Shown piece by piece: positions 25,699 through 34,217 of a stretch of DNA of 64,000 bases. Each line of letters begins with the position of its first letter. Positions within the stretch are counted from its first letter, which is position 1. Below the pieces are notes generated by a model. It was not told where the DNA came from. It was given only the letters and a program-made list of their open reading frames with translations, and ran no database searches. The translations under genes were made by a program, and so were the position numbers. The DNA comes from BRHc4a sp049323915 (GTDB taxonomy: Bacteria > Bacillota > Desulfotomaculia > Desulfotomaculales > Desulfocucumaceae). The stretch is taken from assembly GCA_049323915.1 (NCBI GenBank), contig JBMOPC010000069.1, forward strand, positions 18,575-82,574, in the 5' to 3' direction.

Positions 25699-27747
25699 TC
25701 ACTCAACCTGCCTTACCGCCTGCACCAAAGTGTCGGCCTTTAAGTCGTCGATTTTATAGTACTCGGCGCCGAGGGCAACGGCTAGTTCCCGGGCCAGCCC
25801 GAAAGTGAGGAAACCGTTTTTCTCCACATCAACCACCAGTGTCTTAATCCTTTCCTCGGCCCCGATCATTTCCGCCGCCCGGCGCGCTTCGGCCAGGGGT
25901 TTGTCGGCGCCCATGCTCACATTGCCTTTGCCGTCGGAAATGATGATTAAAAGGGGTGAAATATTCGGGTCTTTATAAAGGTGGGATTTGGCCACCTCGT
26001 AGGCTTTAACAAGGCCTGCGGAAAGAGGCGTCTTGCCGCCTGTAGGCAGTTCCTCCAGCAGCTTGTGGGCCATTTCCACACTGCCGGTAGGCGGCAGTAT
26101 TGTTTCTGCCGTGTTTCCCTTGAAGGCCACCATCCCTATGCGGTCCCGTTTCTGGTAGGCGTCCAGCAGCAGGGAAAGGACGGCCCCCTTGGTTTCCACC
26201 ATTCTCTGCCGGGCCCCCATTGACCCGCTGGCATCGACCACGAAGAGCAGGAAGTTGCCGATGCGCTTTTCCCGCACCTTTTCCCGGATGTCGCCGGGCT
26301 CAATGGCAATGGCCACCCCGTCACGCCGCCGGCGCACCTGGTGCGGCGCCGCCGCCCGCATGGTGGCGTCGAAGGCCAGGTCGTTGTTCTTGCGCTGCAT
26401 GGTGCTGCGCACATAGCGGCCCGCCTTGGAGGCGGTCCTGGTGCGGGATCGCCGGCCGGAACCTTTGCGCAATATGCGGTCCCGGTCGTGGCTGATGCGT
26501 TTTACCGGAAAGGGCTGCCCGACGGCAAATACTATTTCCTCCGGCGCCGCGGGGGGAGGGGTATTCTGTTCCTGATCGCCGTCCTGTTCCCGGTCCTCCT
26601 GCCTTTCATCATCCTCCGGATTCATCTCCTGCTGTTCCGGTGGCGGCGGCGTCTCTTCGGGTTGATCAGGCGGTTCCTGTTCCTGGTTGTTGTCTTCTTC
26701 CTCCTCATCCTCCGGCGGATCTTCATGTTCTTCTTCCTGGGGGGGTTCGGGCTGTTCGGGAGGCGGCGGGGGCGCTTCCCGAACCCGGTGGAACAACACC
26801 AGTTCGGCAGCCTCGCAAACATCCCCTTCTATCACCCTGTCCCGCCCGTGCCAGGCCGCTATGGTACGGGCCGCAGCCGCCATGATAATATCGGCCCGGT
26901 GCCCGGCCACAGAAGCTTCCAGGCACAATCGGGCAATCAGTTCCAGCAATTCCGGTGAAATGGTTACTGCCGGCAGCAGGCGGCGGGCGGCGGTAATCCT
27001 TTCTCTTAATTGCCGTTCTTCTTCCGACCACCGGGCAATGAAGCCCAGGGGATCGGCATCGAATGCTTCGCGCCGCCTGGCGATTTCCACCCGATCGCCG
27101 GGTTCCGGGACCCCCTCCACCTGGACACAGAGGCCGAACCGGTCGATCAGCTGCGGGCGCAGATCGCCTTCTTCGGGATTCATGGTGCCCACCAGTATGA
27201 ATTCTGCCGGGTGATTGTAGGAAATACCCTCCCGTTCAACTACATTTACTCCCATGGCGGCGGCGTCCAAAAGCACATCCACGATGTGGTCGTCCAGCAG
27301 GTTAACCTCATCCACGTAAATGATCCCGCGGTTGGCGCGGGCCAAAAGACCGGGCTCAAAGCGGGGCCGGCCGTGCTTGACGGCGTGTTCGAAGTCCAAA
27401 CTGCCCACGACCCGGTCTTCGGTGGCCGACACCGGAAGGTCGACGACCTGCACCCGGCGGCTGGTTTTCTCCAGCTTCCGGCCTGCCGACAGGCGGCCCC
27501 GGCAGAGGTGGCAAAGACGGGTGGGGTCATTGGGGTCGCAGTTAAACGGGCAGCCCACCGCCACCTCGATCTCCGGCAGCAGGGCGGCCAGTGCCCGTAC
27601 CGCCGTGGACTTGGCCGTCCCTTTTTCACCGCGTGCCAGTACGCCGCCGATCCGCGGGTTGACTGCGTTTAACAAGAGCCCCTTTTTCATCTTTTCCTGG
27701 CCGGTGATGGCTGAAAAGGGAAAGGTGAAACGATGGTAGCTTTGCAT
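25699..27747 (-). CDS. Metal chelatase subunit D: AAA+ domain, acidic linker and von Willebrand A domain
   Basis: 682-residue protein. N-terminal AAA+ domain (about 1-340) closely like the I subunit, with intact Walker A (RGEKGTAKST), a cysteine insert (CPFNC and CHLC) and VDEVNLLDD. Then a Pro/Glu/Gln-rich acidic linker (about 345-425), then a VWA domain (about 490-682) whose MIDAS motif is DASGSMGARQ. This matches ChlD/BchD/CobT-like organisation. The intact Walker A is notable because D subunits often have degraded ATP sites. A CCACGAAGG-type terminator lies 57 bases upstream, so expression may be attenuated. Confidence 0.9.
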   Translation of the reverse strand: MQSYHRFTFPFSAITGQEKMKKGLLLNAVNPRIGGVLARGEKGTAKSTAVRALAALLPEIEVAVGCPFNCDPNDPTRLCHLCRGRLSAGRKLEKTSRRVQVVDLPVSATEDRVVGSLDFEHAVKHGRPRFEPGLLARANRGIIYVDEVNLLDDHIVDVLLDAAAMGVNVVEREGISYNHPAEFILVGTMNPEEGDLRPQLIDRFGLCVQVEGVPEPGDRVEIARRREAFDADPLGFIARWSEEERQLRERITAARRLLPAVTISPELLELIARLCLEASVAGHRADIIMAAAARTIAAWHGRDRVIEGDVCEAAELVLFHRVREAPPPPPEQPEPPQEEEHEDPPEDEEEEDNNQEQEPPDQPEETPPPPEQQEMNPEDDERQEDREQDGDQEQNTPPPAAPEEIVFAVGQPFPVKRISHDRDRILRKGSGRRSRTRTASKAGRYVRSTMQRKNNDLAFDATMRAAAPHQVRRRRDGVAIAIEPGDIREKVREKRIGNFLLFVVDASGSMGARQRMVETKGAVLSLLLDAYQKRDRIGMVAFKGNTAETILPPTGSVEMAHKLLEELPTGGKTPLSAGLVKAYEVAKSHLYKDPNISPLLIIISDGKGNVSMGADKPLAEARRAAEMIGAEERIKTLVVDVEKNGFLTFGLARELAVALGAEYYKIDDLKADTLVQAVRQVE

Positions 27748-28063
27748 AGCTAATCTCCTTTACATATATGTCAAAAGCCGCCAGTATATAAGGATTTAAA
27801 GCTAAAAAGCCACGAGATCCGTTACAATACTTCAATAACGGACCTTCGTGGCCACATGATGTTCAACATTTTAAATTACCGAATGCGAGAGAACGAAACA
27901 GCTTATATCCGGCTTCTGCCGGATAATTTTTTCTTACCTTAAGTTCTATTTTCATGTTCTATTCTCCATCTATTTAATAAATTCCTTCTGCCAACCGTTA
28001 ACAACCGACAAGATTTTCTGTATGTAACCCGTTCACCTGTCGCCCCGGCATTCCCGCCGGCAA
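27748..28063. other. Intergenic region between CobN copy 2 and the D subunit
   Basis: About 315 bases without a gene. It holds a CCACGAAGG-family terminator for the minus strand and a separate perfect 8-bp stem (TATCCGGC 27906-27913 with GCCGGATA 27918-27925) followed by ATTTTTT on the plus strand, although no plus-strand gene is present. Confidence 0.6.
27804..27853 (-). terminator. Terminator/attenuator ahead of the D subunit gene (CCACGAAGG family)
   Basis: Minus strand: GCCACGAAGGTCCGTTA pairs with TAACGGA...TCGTGGC (27836-27852 with 27809-27824) around an 11-base loop and is followed by TTTTTAGC. It lies after cobN copy 2 and 57 bases before the next start codon. Confidence 0.85.
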
Positions 28064-31000
28064 TTACTCTGTTCTGGCCTCGATCTCCCCTTCAATATCC
28101 AGGTACAGTTCCCGCAGGGCGCCGGCCATTTCCGGCGGGGCCTGCCACATCCCCCTTGCAGCCGCCTCCAGCAGGTGCGCGGTGATGTTTTGCAGGGCCC
28201 AGGGGTTTACTTCCTTAAACCACTGCTGCATGGCCTGGTCCAGGGCGTATTTTTGCGCCAGTGCTTCGTACAGCCAGTCTTCCAGTACCCCGGCGGCGGC
28301 GTCCCAGCCAAAGGCCACCTCCACCAGGTGGGACAGGTCCCCGGCCCCCTTGTAGCCGTGCCGCTTCATGCTCTCGATCCACCTGGGGTTGAGTACGCGC
28401 GCTCGGAAAATGTGCCTGGTCTCCTCGTCCAGGGTGCGCACCCTCACCCGCGCCGGGTCGGAGCTGTCCCCGCTGAAGGATACCGGCGGGGAACCCTTGA
28501 CGGCCTTGACCGCCGCCACCATGCCGCCGTGGTAGGAATAAAAGTCGTCGCTGTCAAACATGTCGATTTCCCTGGTGTCCTCGTTCTTGACCGTGGCCTC
28601 CACCGCCGCCAGGCGCCGCCGGAAGGCGGTCCGGGCATCCCTGCCGTAGGTGCGGCGGCTGTATGCGTAGCCCCCCCAGGTGATATACACCTCGCCCAGG
28701 TCCTTATCGTCCCGCCAGTTCCCGGCGGTGATCAGATGGCTTACACCCGCGCCGTAAGTTCCGGGCCGGTCGCTGAAGATCCGCCACAGCGCCTCTTCCC
28801 GCGCCTCTGCCGGATCCGTGCCCGCCGCAGTCTTCTCCGCCACCTCGGCCCGGACATGCTTGGCTATGAAATTCATATCGTCCGGCTCATCCAGGTCAGT
28901 CACCATTTCCACAGCCCGGTCCAGCAGGTGGATAATGTTCAGGAAGGCGTCGCGAAACATGCCGCTGGCCCGGACGGTCACGTCTATGCGCGGCCGGCCC
29001 AGTTCTTCCAACGGGATTACGGCCAGGCCTTTCACCCGCCCGCTCTTCTCCTCCCACACGGGCCGTACACCCATCAGGCACAGGGCTTCGGCCACATCAT
29101 CGCCCCCCGTGCGCATATTGCTGGTGGACCAGACTACCAAACCGACGCTTTCCGGGTAGGACCCCGTCTCTTCCCGGTACCTCTGCAAAAGGGCATCAGC
29201 CAGGGCCTGCCCCACCTGCCAGGCTGACCGGGTGGGGATGGCCTGCGGGTCTACTGAGTAGAAGTTGCGCCCGGTTGGAAGAATATCGGCCATGCCGCGG
29301 GTCGGAGTCCCGGAGGGGCCGGGCGGGACATATCCTCCGGCCAGCGCGGCCAGACAGTTTTCAATTTCCGCCGCTGTCCCCCGCAAGGCCGGGACCAGGG
29401 TGCCGGCCACGAATTCCAGTACCTTCCCCAGTCCTTCATCCCACTGCCCGAGGACATCTTCGGCCACGGCACGGGCATTTTTTCCGTTAAAACCGGCGGC
29501 GGCAAAAGCCCGCATAAGTTCCCTGCCCTGCCGGTCGATCCGGTCGATGATTTCCCCGTAAGTCCTGCCGAGAGAGGAGGAGAAGTAGCCCGGCTTTTCC
29601 AGGAGATCTCCGTAGTTAAACCCCATCAGCCCGGCCAGGCACTCTCTAAAAGAAGGAACCGGCCCGTTGGGCAGGCGGGTCAGGGCCAGGATCATTTCCA
29701 CCAGGGCTTCACCCTCCGGCGGCCGGCCCAGGATGTGCAGGCCGTCCCGGATCAAGGTATCCTTGACTTCGTGCAGATAACCGTGCAGGCGCTCCAGGAA
29801 CTCATCCCATCCTGCCCCGGCCTCCTCCCTGTCAATGCCCAGGTCGCGGTCCAGGCGGGCGGCCTCCACTTTTTCCCAGATCAGCCCGCGCAAGGCCGGC
29901 AGTTTTCCGGCGTCCAGGGTTCTGGCGTTGTGGTACTCGCATACCAGCACTTCTACCCCGGCCAGTTCATCGTAGGTGCCGGCCCTGGTCATCACCGGCA
30001 CCAGGTGGTCGATTATGCAGGCGTGGGAACGCCGCTTGGCCTGGGTGCCTTCGCCCGGGTTGTTGATGATGTACGGGTATACGTGGGGCAGGTCGCAGAT
30101 GGCCAGGTCGGGGAAGCAGGCCTGTGACAAGCCCACCCCCTTGCCGGGCAGCCACTCCAGGGAACCGTGCTTGCCTATGTGGAATACGATATCCGCTCCA
30201 AAGACATCCCTCAGCCAGCGGTAGTAGGCCAGGTAGTGGTGCGGGGGCGAGAGATCGGGGCTGTGGTAAACTTTGGCCGGGTCCTCCAGGAACCCCCGCT
30301 CCGGCTGTATACCCAGAAAAACGTTGCCCAGGAAGATACCGGGAATGAGCAGGTGTTCCCCGTAAGCGAAAACCTCGCCGGGAGGCGGTCCCCAGTCCCG
30401 CTGCAGGTGGTCCCGCGCCCCGGCGGGGAAGGCCGAAAGCCATTGCCCGTAGGCGTCCCGGTCCACCCGCGCTACCGCCCGGCGGTCCATTTCCATCGGG
30501 TCCAGCCAGCCCCGGTCGTTGGTAAGGCCGGCCACCACCTTTCGCATCAAGGCTTCCCCGTCCTCCGGAAGGCCTTCCACCCGGTACCCTGCATCCCGCA
30601 TCCCGGACAGCAGGCGGTGGACGCTGGCCGGGGTGTCCAGGCCGAAGGCGTTGCCGATGCGGTCGTTGCGCGGCGGGTAGTTGTGCAGTATAATGGCCGC
30701 CTTCTTTTCCCCGTTTAGCTTGCGCTTAAGCCTTGCCCAGCGCATGGCCAGCGAGGCCACCTTTTGCAATCGGTCGGGAATAGGCACGTGCTTGATCAGC
30801 GTGGCCCCGGTCAGCGGGTCCCTTTCCACTTCCTCACGGGTGGCCACGGGGACTGTGATCAGCGCCCCGTCGAACTCTGGCAGGGCCACGCTCATAATCA
30901 CATCCAGCGGGCCGAGCCCCTGCATGCTCTGTTCCCACTCGGCATAGGGCATCAGCGAAATCACGGCCTTGATCAGCGGTACGCCGAGCCGCCGGTAAAA

Positions 31001-31822
31001 GTCGCCCTCCTCAACCCGGCTGAAGCTGGGGGTGGCGATGGTCTGGGAAAACATCAGGGTATTGATCACAGCATCCACCACCGGCCGGCCGGCCCGGCAG
31101 AAGTAGTGGTCCACCACCCAGGCAATGCCGCGGCTGCCCATTTCGTCGTTCCTGGTGGCGTAGAGGAATACCGGCAGGGCCACACCTCCCTGCTGTTCAA
31201 CGGCCCGGACCAGGTCGTCCACAAAGTCGGTATTGCCCACCGTCCAGTAGCTTTGGTAAAAAAGGATGCCCACCACGGGCCGGTCTCCTTTCGCCGCTTT
31301 TTTGAGATGTTCTTCAGCGGCGGACGGATCCGGGCAGTCAGGGTGGTAGATACCCTCCCAGGGCAGGGGCCTGGGTTCCAGGACCGTAAAATCCGTACCC
31401 AGGTGGCGGTTTGCCGCCCACAAAAGAAAATTTTCCAGGTTGGCCGCCCCGCCGTAACCGACGTACCGGCGTACCTGCCGGTAGTCCGAGTGATCCAGCG
31501 TGCTTAAGGCGAATAAATCCGCCTCGTTTTCTCCGGCCGAGGGCAGTACAGCTACGGGTACGCCTTTTTCCCGCGCCAGCTCCGTCACCCTGCCGAAGGC
31601 AGGCAGGGAATCCGGCCCGCCCATCAGGTGCAGGACGATCAGGTTTACCTGCGGGACAACCTCCAGCAGTTTCTCCTCCCCTTGCGGTCCGGCAACATCC
31701 CGCTTGGCGCGGGCAAAAACATCCACCACCAGGCCGCGGTCCCGGCGCAGGCGGCGCAAGGCCCGGACAAGGTTAACCAGTTCTCCTTCAATTGCGGTGT
31801 AAAACAATATCTTTACCCGCAC
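28064..31822 (-). CDS. cobN: CobN-type chelatase large subunit (copy 2)
   Basis: 1252-residue CobN/ChlH-superfamily protein. Conserved stretches: HIGKHGSLEWLPGKGVGLS (about 540), TRGMADILPTGRNFYSVD, MKRHGYKGAGDLSHLVE and NPWALQNITAHLLEAA. I use the GTG at 31822 (VRVKILFYTAIEG) because AAGGAGG precedes it; a longer ATG-started frame at 31849 overlaps the cbiC stop codon as ATGA. It is quite divergent from copy 1, so the two likely bind different macrocycles or have different roles with the same I and D subunits. It is in the cobalamin riboswitch operon directly after cbiC. Confidence 0.88.
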   Translation of the reverse strand: MRVKILFYTAIEGELVNLVRALRRLRRDRGLVVDVFARAKRDVAGPQGEEKLLEVVPQVNLIVLHLMGGPDSLPAFGRVTELAREKGVPVAVLPSAGENEADLFALSTLDHSDYRQVRRYVGYGGAANLENFLLWAANRHLGTDFTVLEPRPLPWEGIYHPDCPDPSAAEEHLKKAAKGDRPVVGILFYQSYWTVGNTDFVDDLVRAVEQQGGVALPVFLYATRNDEMGSRGIAWVVDHYFCRAGRPVVDAVINTLMFSQTIATPSFSRVEEGDFYRRLGVPLIKAVISLMPYAEWEQSMQGLGPLDVIMSVALPEFDGALITVPVATREEVERDPLTGATLIKHVPIPDRLQKVASLAMRWARLKRKLNGEKKAAIILHNYPPRNDRIGNAFGLDTPASVHRLLSGMRDAGYRVEGLPEDGEALMRKVVAGLTNDRGWLDPMEMDRRAVARVDRDAYGQWLSAFPAGARDHLQRDWGPPPGEVFAYGEHLLIPGIFLGNVFLGIQPERGFLEDPAKVYHSPDLSPPHHYLAYYRWLRDVFGADIVFHIGKHGSLEWLPGKGVGLSQACFPDLAICDLPHVYPYIINNPGEGTQAKRRSHACIIDHLVPVMTRAGTYDELAGVEVLVCEYHNARTLDAGKLPALRGLIWEKVEAARLDRDLGIDREEAGAGWDEFLERLHGYLHEVKDTLIRDGLHILGRPPEGEALVEMILALTRLPNGPVPSFRECLAGLMGFNYGDLLEKPGYFSSSLGRTYGEIIDRIDRQGRELMRAFAAAGFNGKNARAVAEDVLGQWDEGLGKVLEFVAGTLVPALRGTAAEIENCLAALAGGYVPPGPSGTPTRGMADILPTGRNFYSVDPQAIPTRSAWQVGQALADALLQRYREETGSYPESVGLVVWSTSNMRTGGDDVAEALCLMGVRPVWEEKSGRVKGLAVIPLEELGRPRIDVTVRASGMFRDAFLNIIHLLDRAVEMVTDLDEPDDMNFIAKHVRAEVAEKTAAGTDPAEAREEALWRIFSDRPGTYGAGVSHLITAGNWRDDKDLGEVYITWGGYAYSRRTYGRDARTAFRRRLAAVEATVKNEDTREIDMFDSDDFYSYHGGMVAAVKAVKGSPPVSFSGDSSDPARVRVRTLDEETRHIFRARVLNPRWIESMKRHGYKGAGDLSHLVEVAFGWDAAAGVLEDWLYEALAQKYALDQAMQQWFKEVNPWALQNITAHLLEAAARGMWQAPPEMAGALRELYLDIEGEIEARTE

Positions 31823-31845
31823 TCCTTTGATCCTCCTTAATAAAA

Positions 31846-32472
31846 TCATGCCAGGTATAAAAGGGCGTTGACCACGGCCGCGGCAACAGTGCTCCCGCCT
31901 TTGGCGCCGGGTACGGTAATATACGGCACGTCCATGCTCATCAAAAGCTCCTTGCTTTCTTTGGCCCCGACGAAACCTACCGGCGTGCCCACCACCAAAT
32001 CTGGCGAGGCCATACCTTGGTTGATTAACTCACAAAGAGTAATCAGGGCGGTGGGCGCGTTGCCGACAGCCGCGACTCCGCCGTCCAGTTCAGCCGCCGC
32101 CAGGCGCATGGCTGCCATGGCGCGGGTTACACCCTGCCGCCGGGCCTCCTCCGCCACCCGGGGATCATTGATATAACAGTTGGCCGTGACGCCGAATTTA
32201 TTTAGCCGGGACACATTCAGCCCGGCCTTTAACATATTGACGTCGGTGATAATGGGCCGGCCCGCCCGGATGGCGGCCAGGCCGGCCGCCACCGCCCCGG
32301 GGTGGATGCGCAATATCCCGGCGTAAGAAATATCGCCGGTGGCGTGCACCACCCGCTCTACGACCCTCCGTTCCCCTAACGGCAGGGACTTCAGTTCCGG
32401 CAGTCTTTCCTCTATTATAGCCATGCTGCGATTTTCAATAGCCCTGGGATCGTTCATAAACTCCATTTGCAT
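31846..32472 (-). CDS. cbiC: Precorrin-8X/cobalt-precorrin-8 methylmutase
   Basis: About 208-residue enzyme that moves the C-11 methyl group to C-12 to give (cobyrinic acid/hydrogenobyrinate) in corrin synthesis. Recognised by the start PRAIENRSMAIIEE, the catalytic-histidine region VVHATGDISYAG, the GRPIITDVNMLKAG segment and the C-terminal NAPTALITLCELI and VGFVGAKESKE. Two starts are possible, ATG 32472 (MQMEF) or ATG 32466 (MEF, better spaced from GAGGGGG). The other cbi genes are not adjacent. It is translationally coupled to cobN copy 2. Confidence 0.95.
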   Translation of the reverse strand: MQMEFMNDPRAIENRSMAIIEERLPELKSLPLGERRVVERVVHATGDISYAGILRIHPGAVAAGLAAIRAGRPIITDVNMLKAGLNVSRLNKFGVTANCYINDPRVAEEARRQGVTRAMAAMRLAAAELDGGVAAVGNAPTALITLCELINQGMASPDLVVGTPVGFVGAKESKELLMSMDVPYITVPGAKGGSTVAAAVVNALLYLA

Positions 32473-32544
32473 TCCCCCTCTTCCCCATTTAAGGTAATGG
32501 TTTACAAACCGGTACAATGGCTACAGTGTTTTTCCCCTTTGTAT

Positions 32545-33642
32545 TTATGTCAATTTTTCTTTAACGTACTGCAGGAAAACCTTTTTTAACCGGCAGTCAC
32601 CCGGGTGGTGCCGGTCAACCCTGCCGGTAAAGGCATAGGCCCGGGCCGGGCAGCCTCCCCCGCAAAGCCAGTTGTCAGGGCAGTCCCGGCATCCTTCCAG
32701 GTCGATTACTTCCCGCCGCCAAAACGGCAGCCGGGACAGGCCCGCCGGCAGGGAAAAATCCTTTTCAATAATGTTTCCCAGGTAAAAATCCGGCAGATCG
32801 GCCAGCGATGAGCAGGGGTAGATATCGCCGCCGGGCATTACCGCAAAGGACTGGCCGGTAGTCGCATGACAGTAATGCCGGCGGGCCAGCCGGCTTCCCA
32901 ACTGCCACTTCAGGCGATCCACCTCCCGGAACCTGACCGGATTGCCGCCCGGACAGGCTATTTCCTCTGCCCGGTGCAGGGAGGCACGTACCGATTCCTC
33001 CATTATCGCCGGTTCAGGCGGCAGTATATTATTAACGCCGGCTCTGCCCAGAGGCCGCAGCAAATCCAGCGCGATTCCATGGACATTGCCCTGGTAACTG
33101 GCCAACTCTACCAGCCGCGGCAGGCCCGTCACGTTCCGGGCCGTTAAAACGGCGGTGAGGCCGACCTTCACGCCCGCGGCCCCAAGGTTGGACAAACCCC
33201 GCAGGGTGGCCATGGTGGAACCGCTGCCGCCGGCGAAGGGGCGCAGGTGATCGTTCACCTCCGGCATGCCGTCCAGGCTGACGCCGACAGCTATGCCCAT
33301 GGCTTTCAACTCCCCGGCTATTTGCGGGGTAATCAGTGTGCCGTTGGTCTGCATTTGGTAGCGCACTGTAATTCTCTTTTTTCTGGTGTAGGCAACTATT
33401 TCCCTGATTAAGGGGAGATTCAGGAGAGGCTCGCCGCCGGTAAACTGTACTTTAAAAGGACTGCCGGAGGCAGCGGCATAGTCTATGGCCTTCCTGGCAA
33501 TATCCCGGCTCATGTCCTCCCCGCTGTCTCCGCCGCAGGCGTAGCAGTAGCGGCAGCGCAGGTTGCAATTGTTGGTTACCCGCAAAACAACCAGTTTGAT
33601 ATTTTCCGTTTTCCGCTCCACCATTTCCATATTTTCAACCAA
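32545..33642 (-). CDS. Radical SAM protein with SPASM domain
   Basis: 365-residue enzyme. The radical SAM cluster motif CNLRCRYC (about 26-33; CxxxCxxC) is followed by FTGGEPLLNL. The C-terminal SPASM region has ordered cysteines: PGGDIYPCSS, LEGCRDCPDNWLCGGGC and a last cysteine in HHPGDC, enough for two auxiliary 4Fe-4S clusters. SPASM proteins usually modify peptides or act on tetrapyrroles (as in heme d1 and alternative heme synthesis). It is the first gene after a cobalamin riboswitch and upstream of cbiC, so a corrinoid or other tetrapyrrole substrate is the more likely reading here. No precursor peptide gene is seen nearby. The first codon is probably one of several close ATG/TTG codons. 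Confidence 0.8.
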   Translation of the reverse strand: MVENMEMVERKTENIKLVVLRVTNNCNLRCRYCYACGGDSGEDMSRDIARKAIDYAAASGSPFKVQFTGGEPLLNLPLIREIVAYTRKKRITVRYQMQTNGTLITPQIAGELKAMGIAVGVSLDGMPEVNDHLRPFAGGSGSTMATLRGLSNLGAAGVKVGLTAVLTARNVTGLPRLVELASYQGNVHGIALDLLRPLGRAGVNNILPPEPAIMEESVRASLHRAEEIACPGGNPVRFREVDRLKWQLGSRLARRHYCHATTGQSFAVMPGGDIYPCSSLADLPDFYLGNIIEKDFSLPAGLSRLPFWRREVIDLEGCRDCPDNWLCGGGCPARAYAFTGRVDRHHPGDCRLKKVFLQYVKEKLT

Positions 33643-33785
33643 TCACAGTAAAAATAATTCAACAGAAGACCCATTGTGTTATACATATCAAGCTGTAACT
33701 ACCGTTTGGATTTAAAGAATTGATCCCGGCGGGTTGCCCGCCCGCCGGGCAAAGAAAAAAATATGGAGTTTGGGTTTAAAATACG

Positions 33786-33823
33786 GGAAAAGCCCGGCTT
33801 TTCCATTAAAGCCGGGCTTTTCC
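33786..33823 (-). terminator. Terminator-like stem of the cobalamin riboswitch leader
   Basis: Perfect 15-bp inverted repeat (33786-33800 with 33809-33823) based on AAAAGCCCGGCTT, between the riboswitch aptamer and the radical SAM gene. On the minus strand it is followed by CCCGTATTTT, a weak T-run. A further palindrome AAAGGTG/CACCTTT (33825-33841) lies just before it and could compete in an on/off switch. Confidence 0.7.
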
Positions 33824-33897
33824 GAAAGGTGTGACACCTTTGCTTGCAACACTAACAAAGCACCTGGCCTTTCCACGGAAGGCGATACTTGACCTTT

Positions 33898-34077
33898 GCC
33901 CAGGCAGGTCTCCTGACTCGTGGATCACAGTGCCTCTCCCGCCTTCCCGGGACTTTACAATAAAGACCCAGTGGCATCATGGGAGCCGCTCCCCACTCAC
34001 AGTGGCCGGACCGTCCGGGTTTTGCACCCGGTTCCCTTTTCACCCCCGGCAAACCGGGGGAACCTGGACAGGTTTAT
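33898..34077 (-). ncRNA. Cobalamin (adenosylcobalamin-type) riboswitch
   Basis: Minus strand shows the class hallmarks in order: GGTGAAAAGGGAA followed by CGGGTGCAAAACCCGG, GGTCCGGCCACTGTGAG, a second GCCACTGGG, CGGGAAGGCGGGAG and the B12 box AGTCAGGAGACCTGCC (33903-33918). It precedes the radical SAM-cbiC-cobN series and probably reduces expression when adenosylcobalamin is plentiful. The 560 bases between the radical SAM gene and the exporter gene to its right are fully taken up by this leader and its terminator hairpins. Confidence 0.96.
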
Positions 34078-34217
34078 TCAATTAACTATAGACTAACATC
34101 GTTTTGATGTTTTGTCCATTAATTCTTTAAATATTTTCCAACTTTTCCTGACGTTCAGTCAAATGGGTAATTCAAGTCAGGACCGTCCCCACTTGCCTCC
34201 CGGGCGACAGGATAAGA

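Noticed and set aside
33725..33752. GC-rich hairpin CCCGGCGGG/CCCGCCGGG between the riboswitch and radical SAM gene as a terminator.
   Set aside because: The T-rich tract lies on the 5' side for minus-strand transcription, so it is not an intrinsic terminator in the needed direction.
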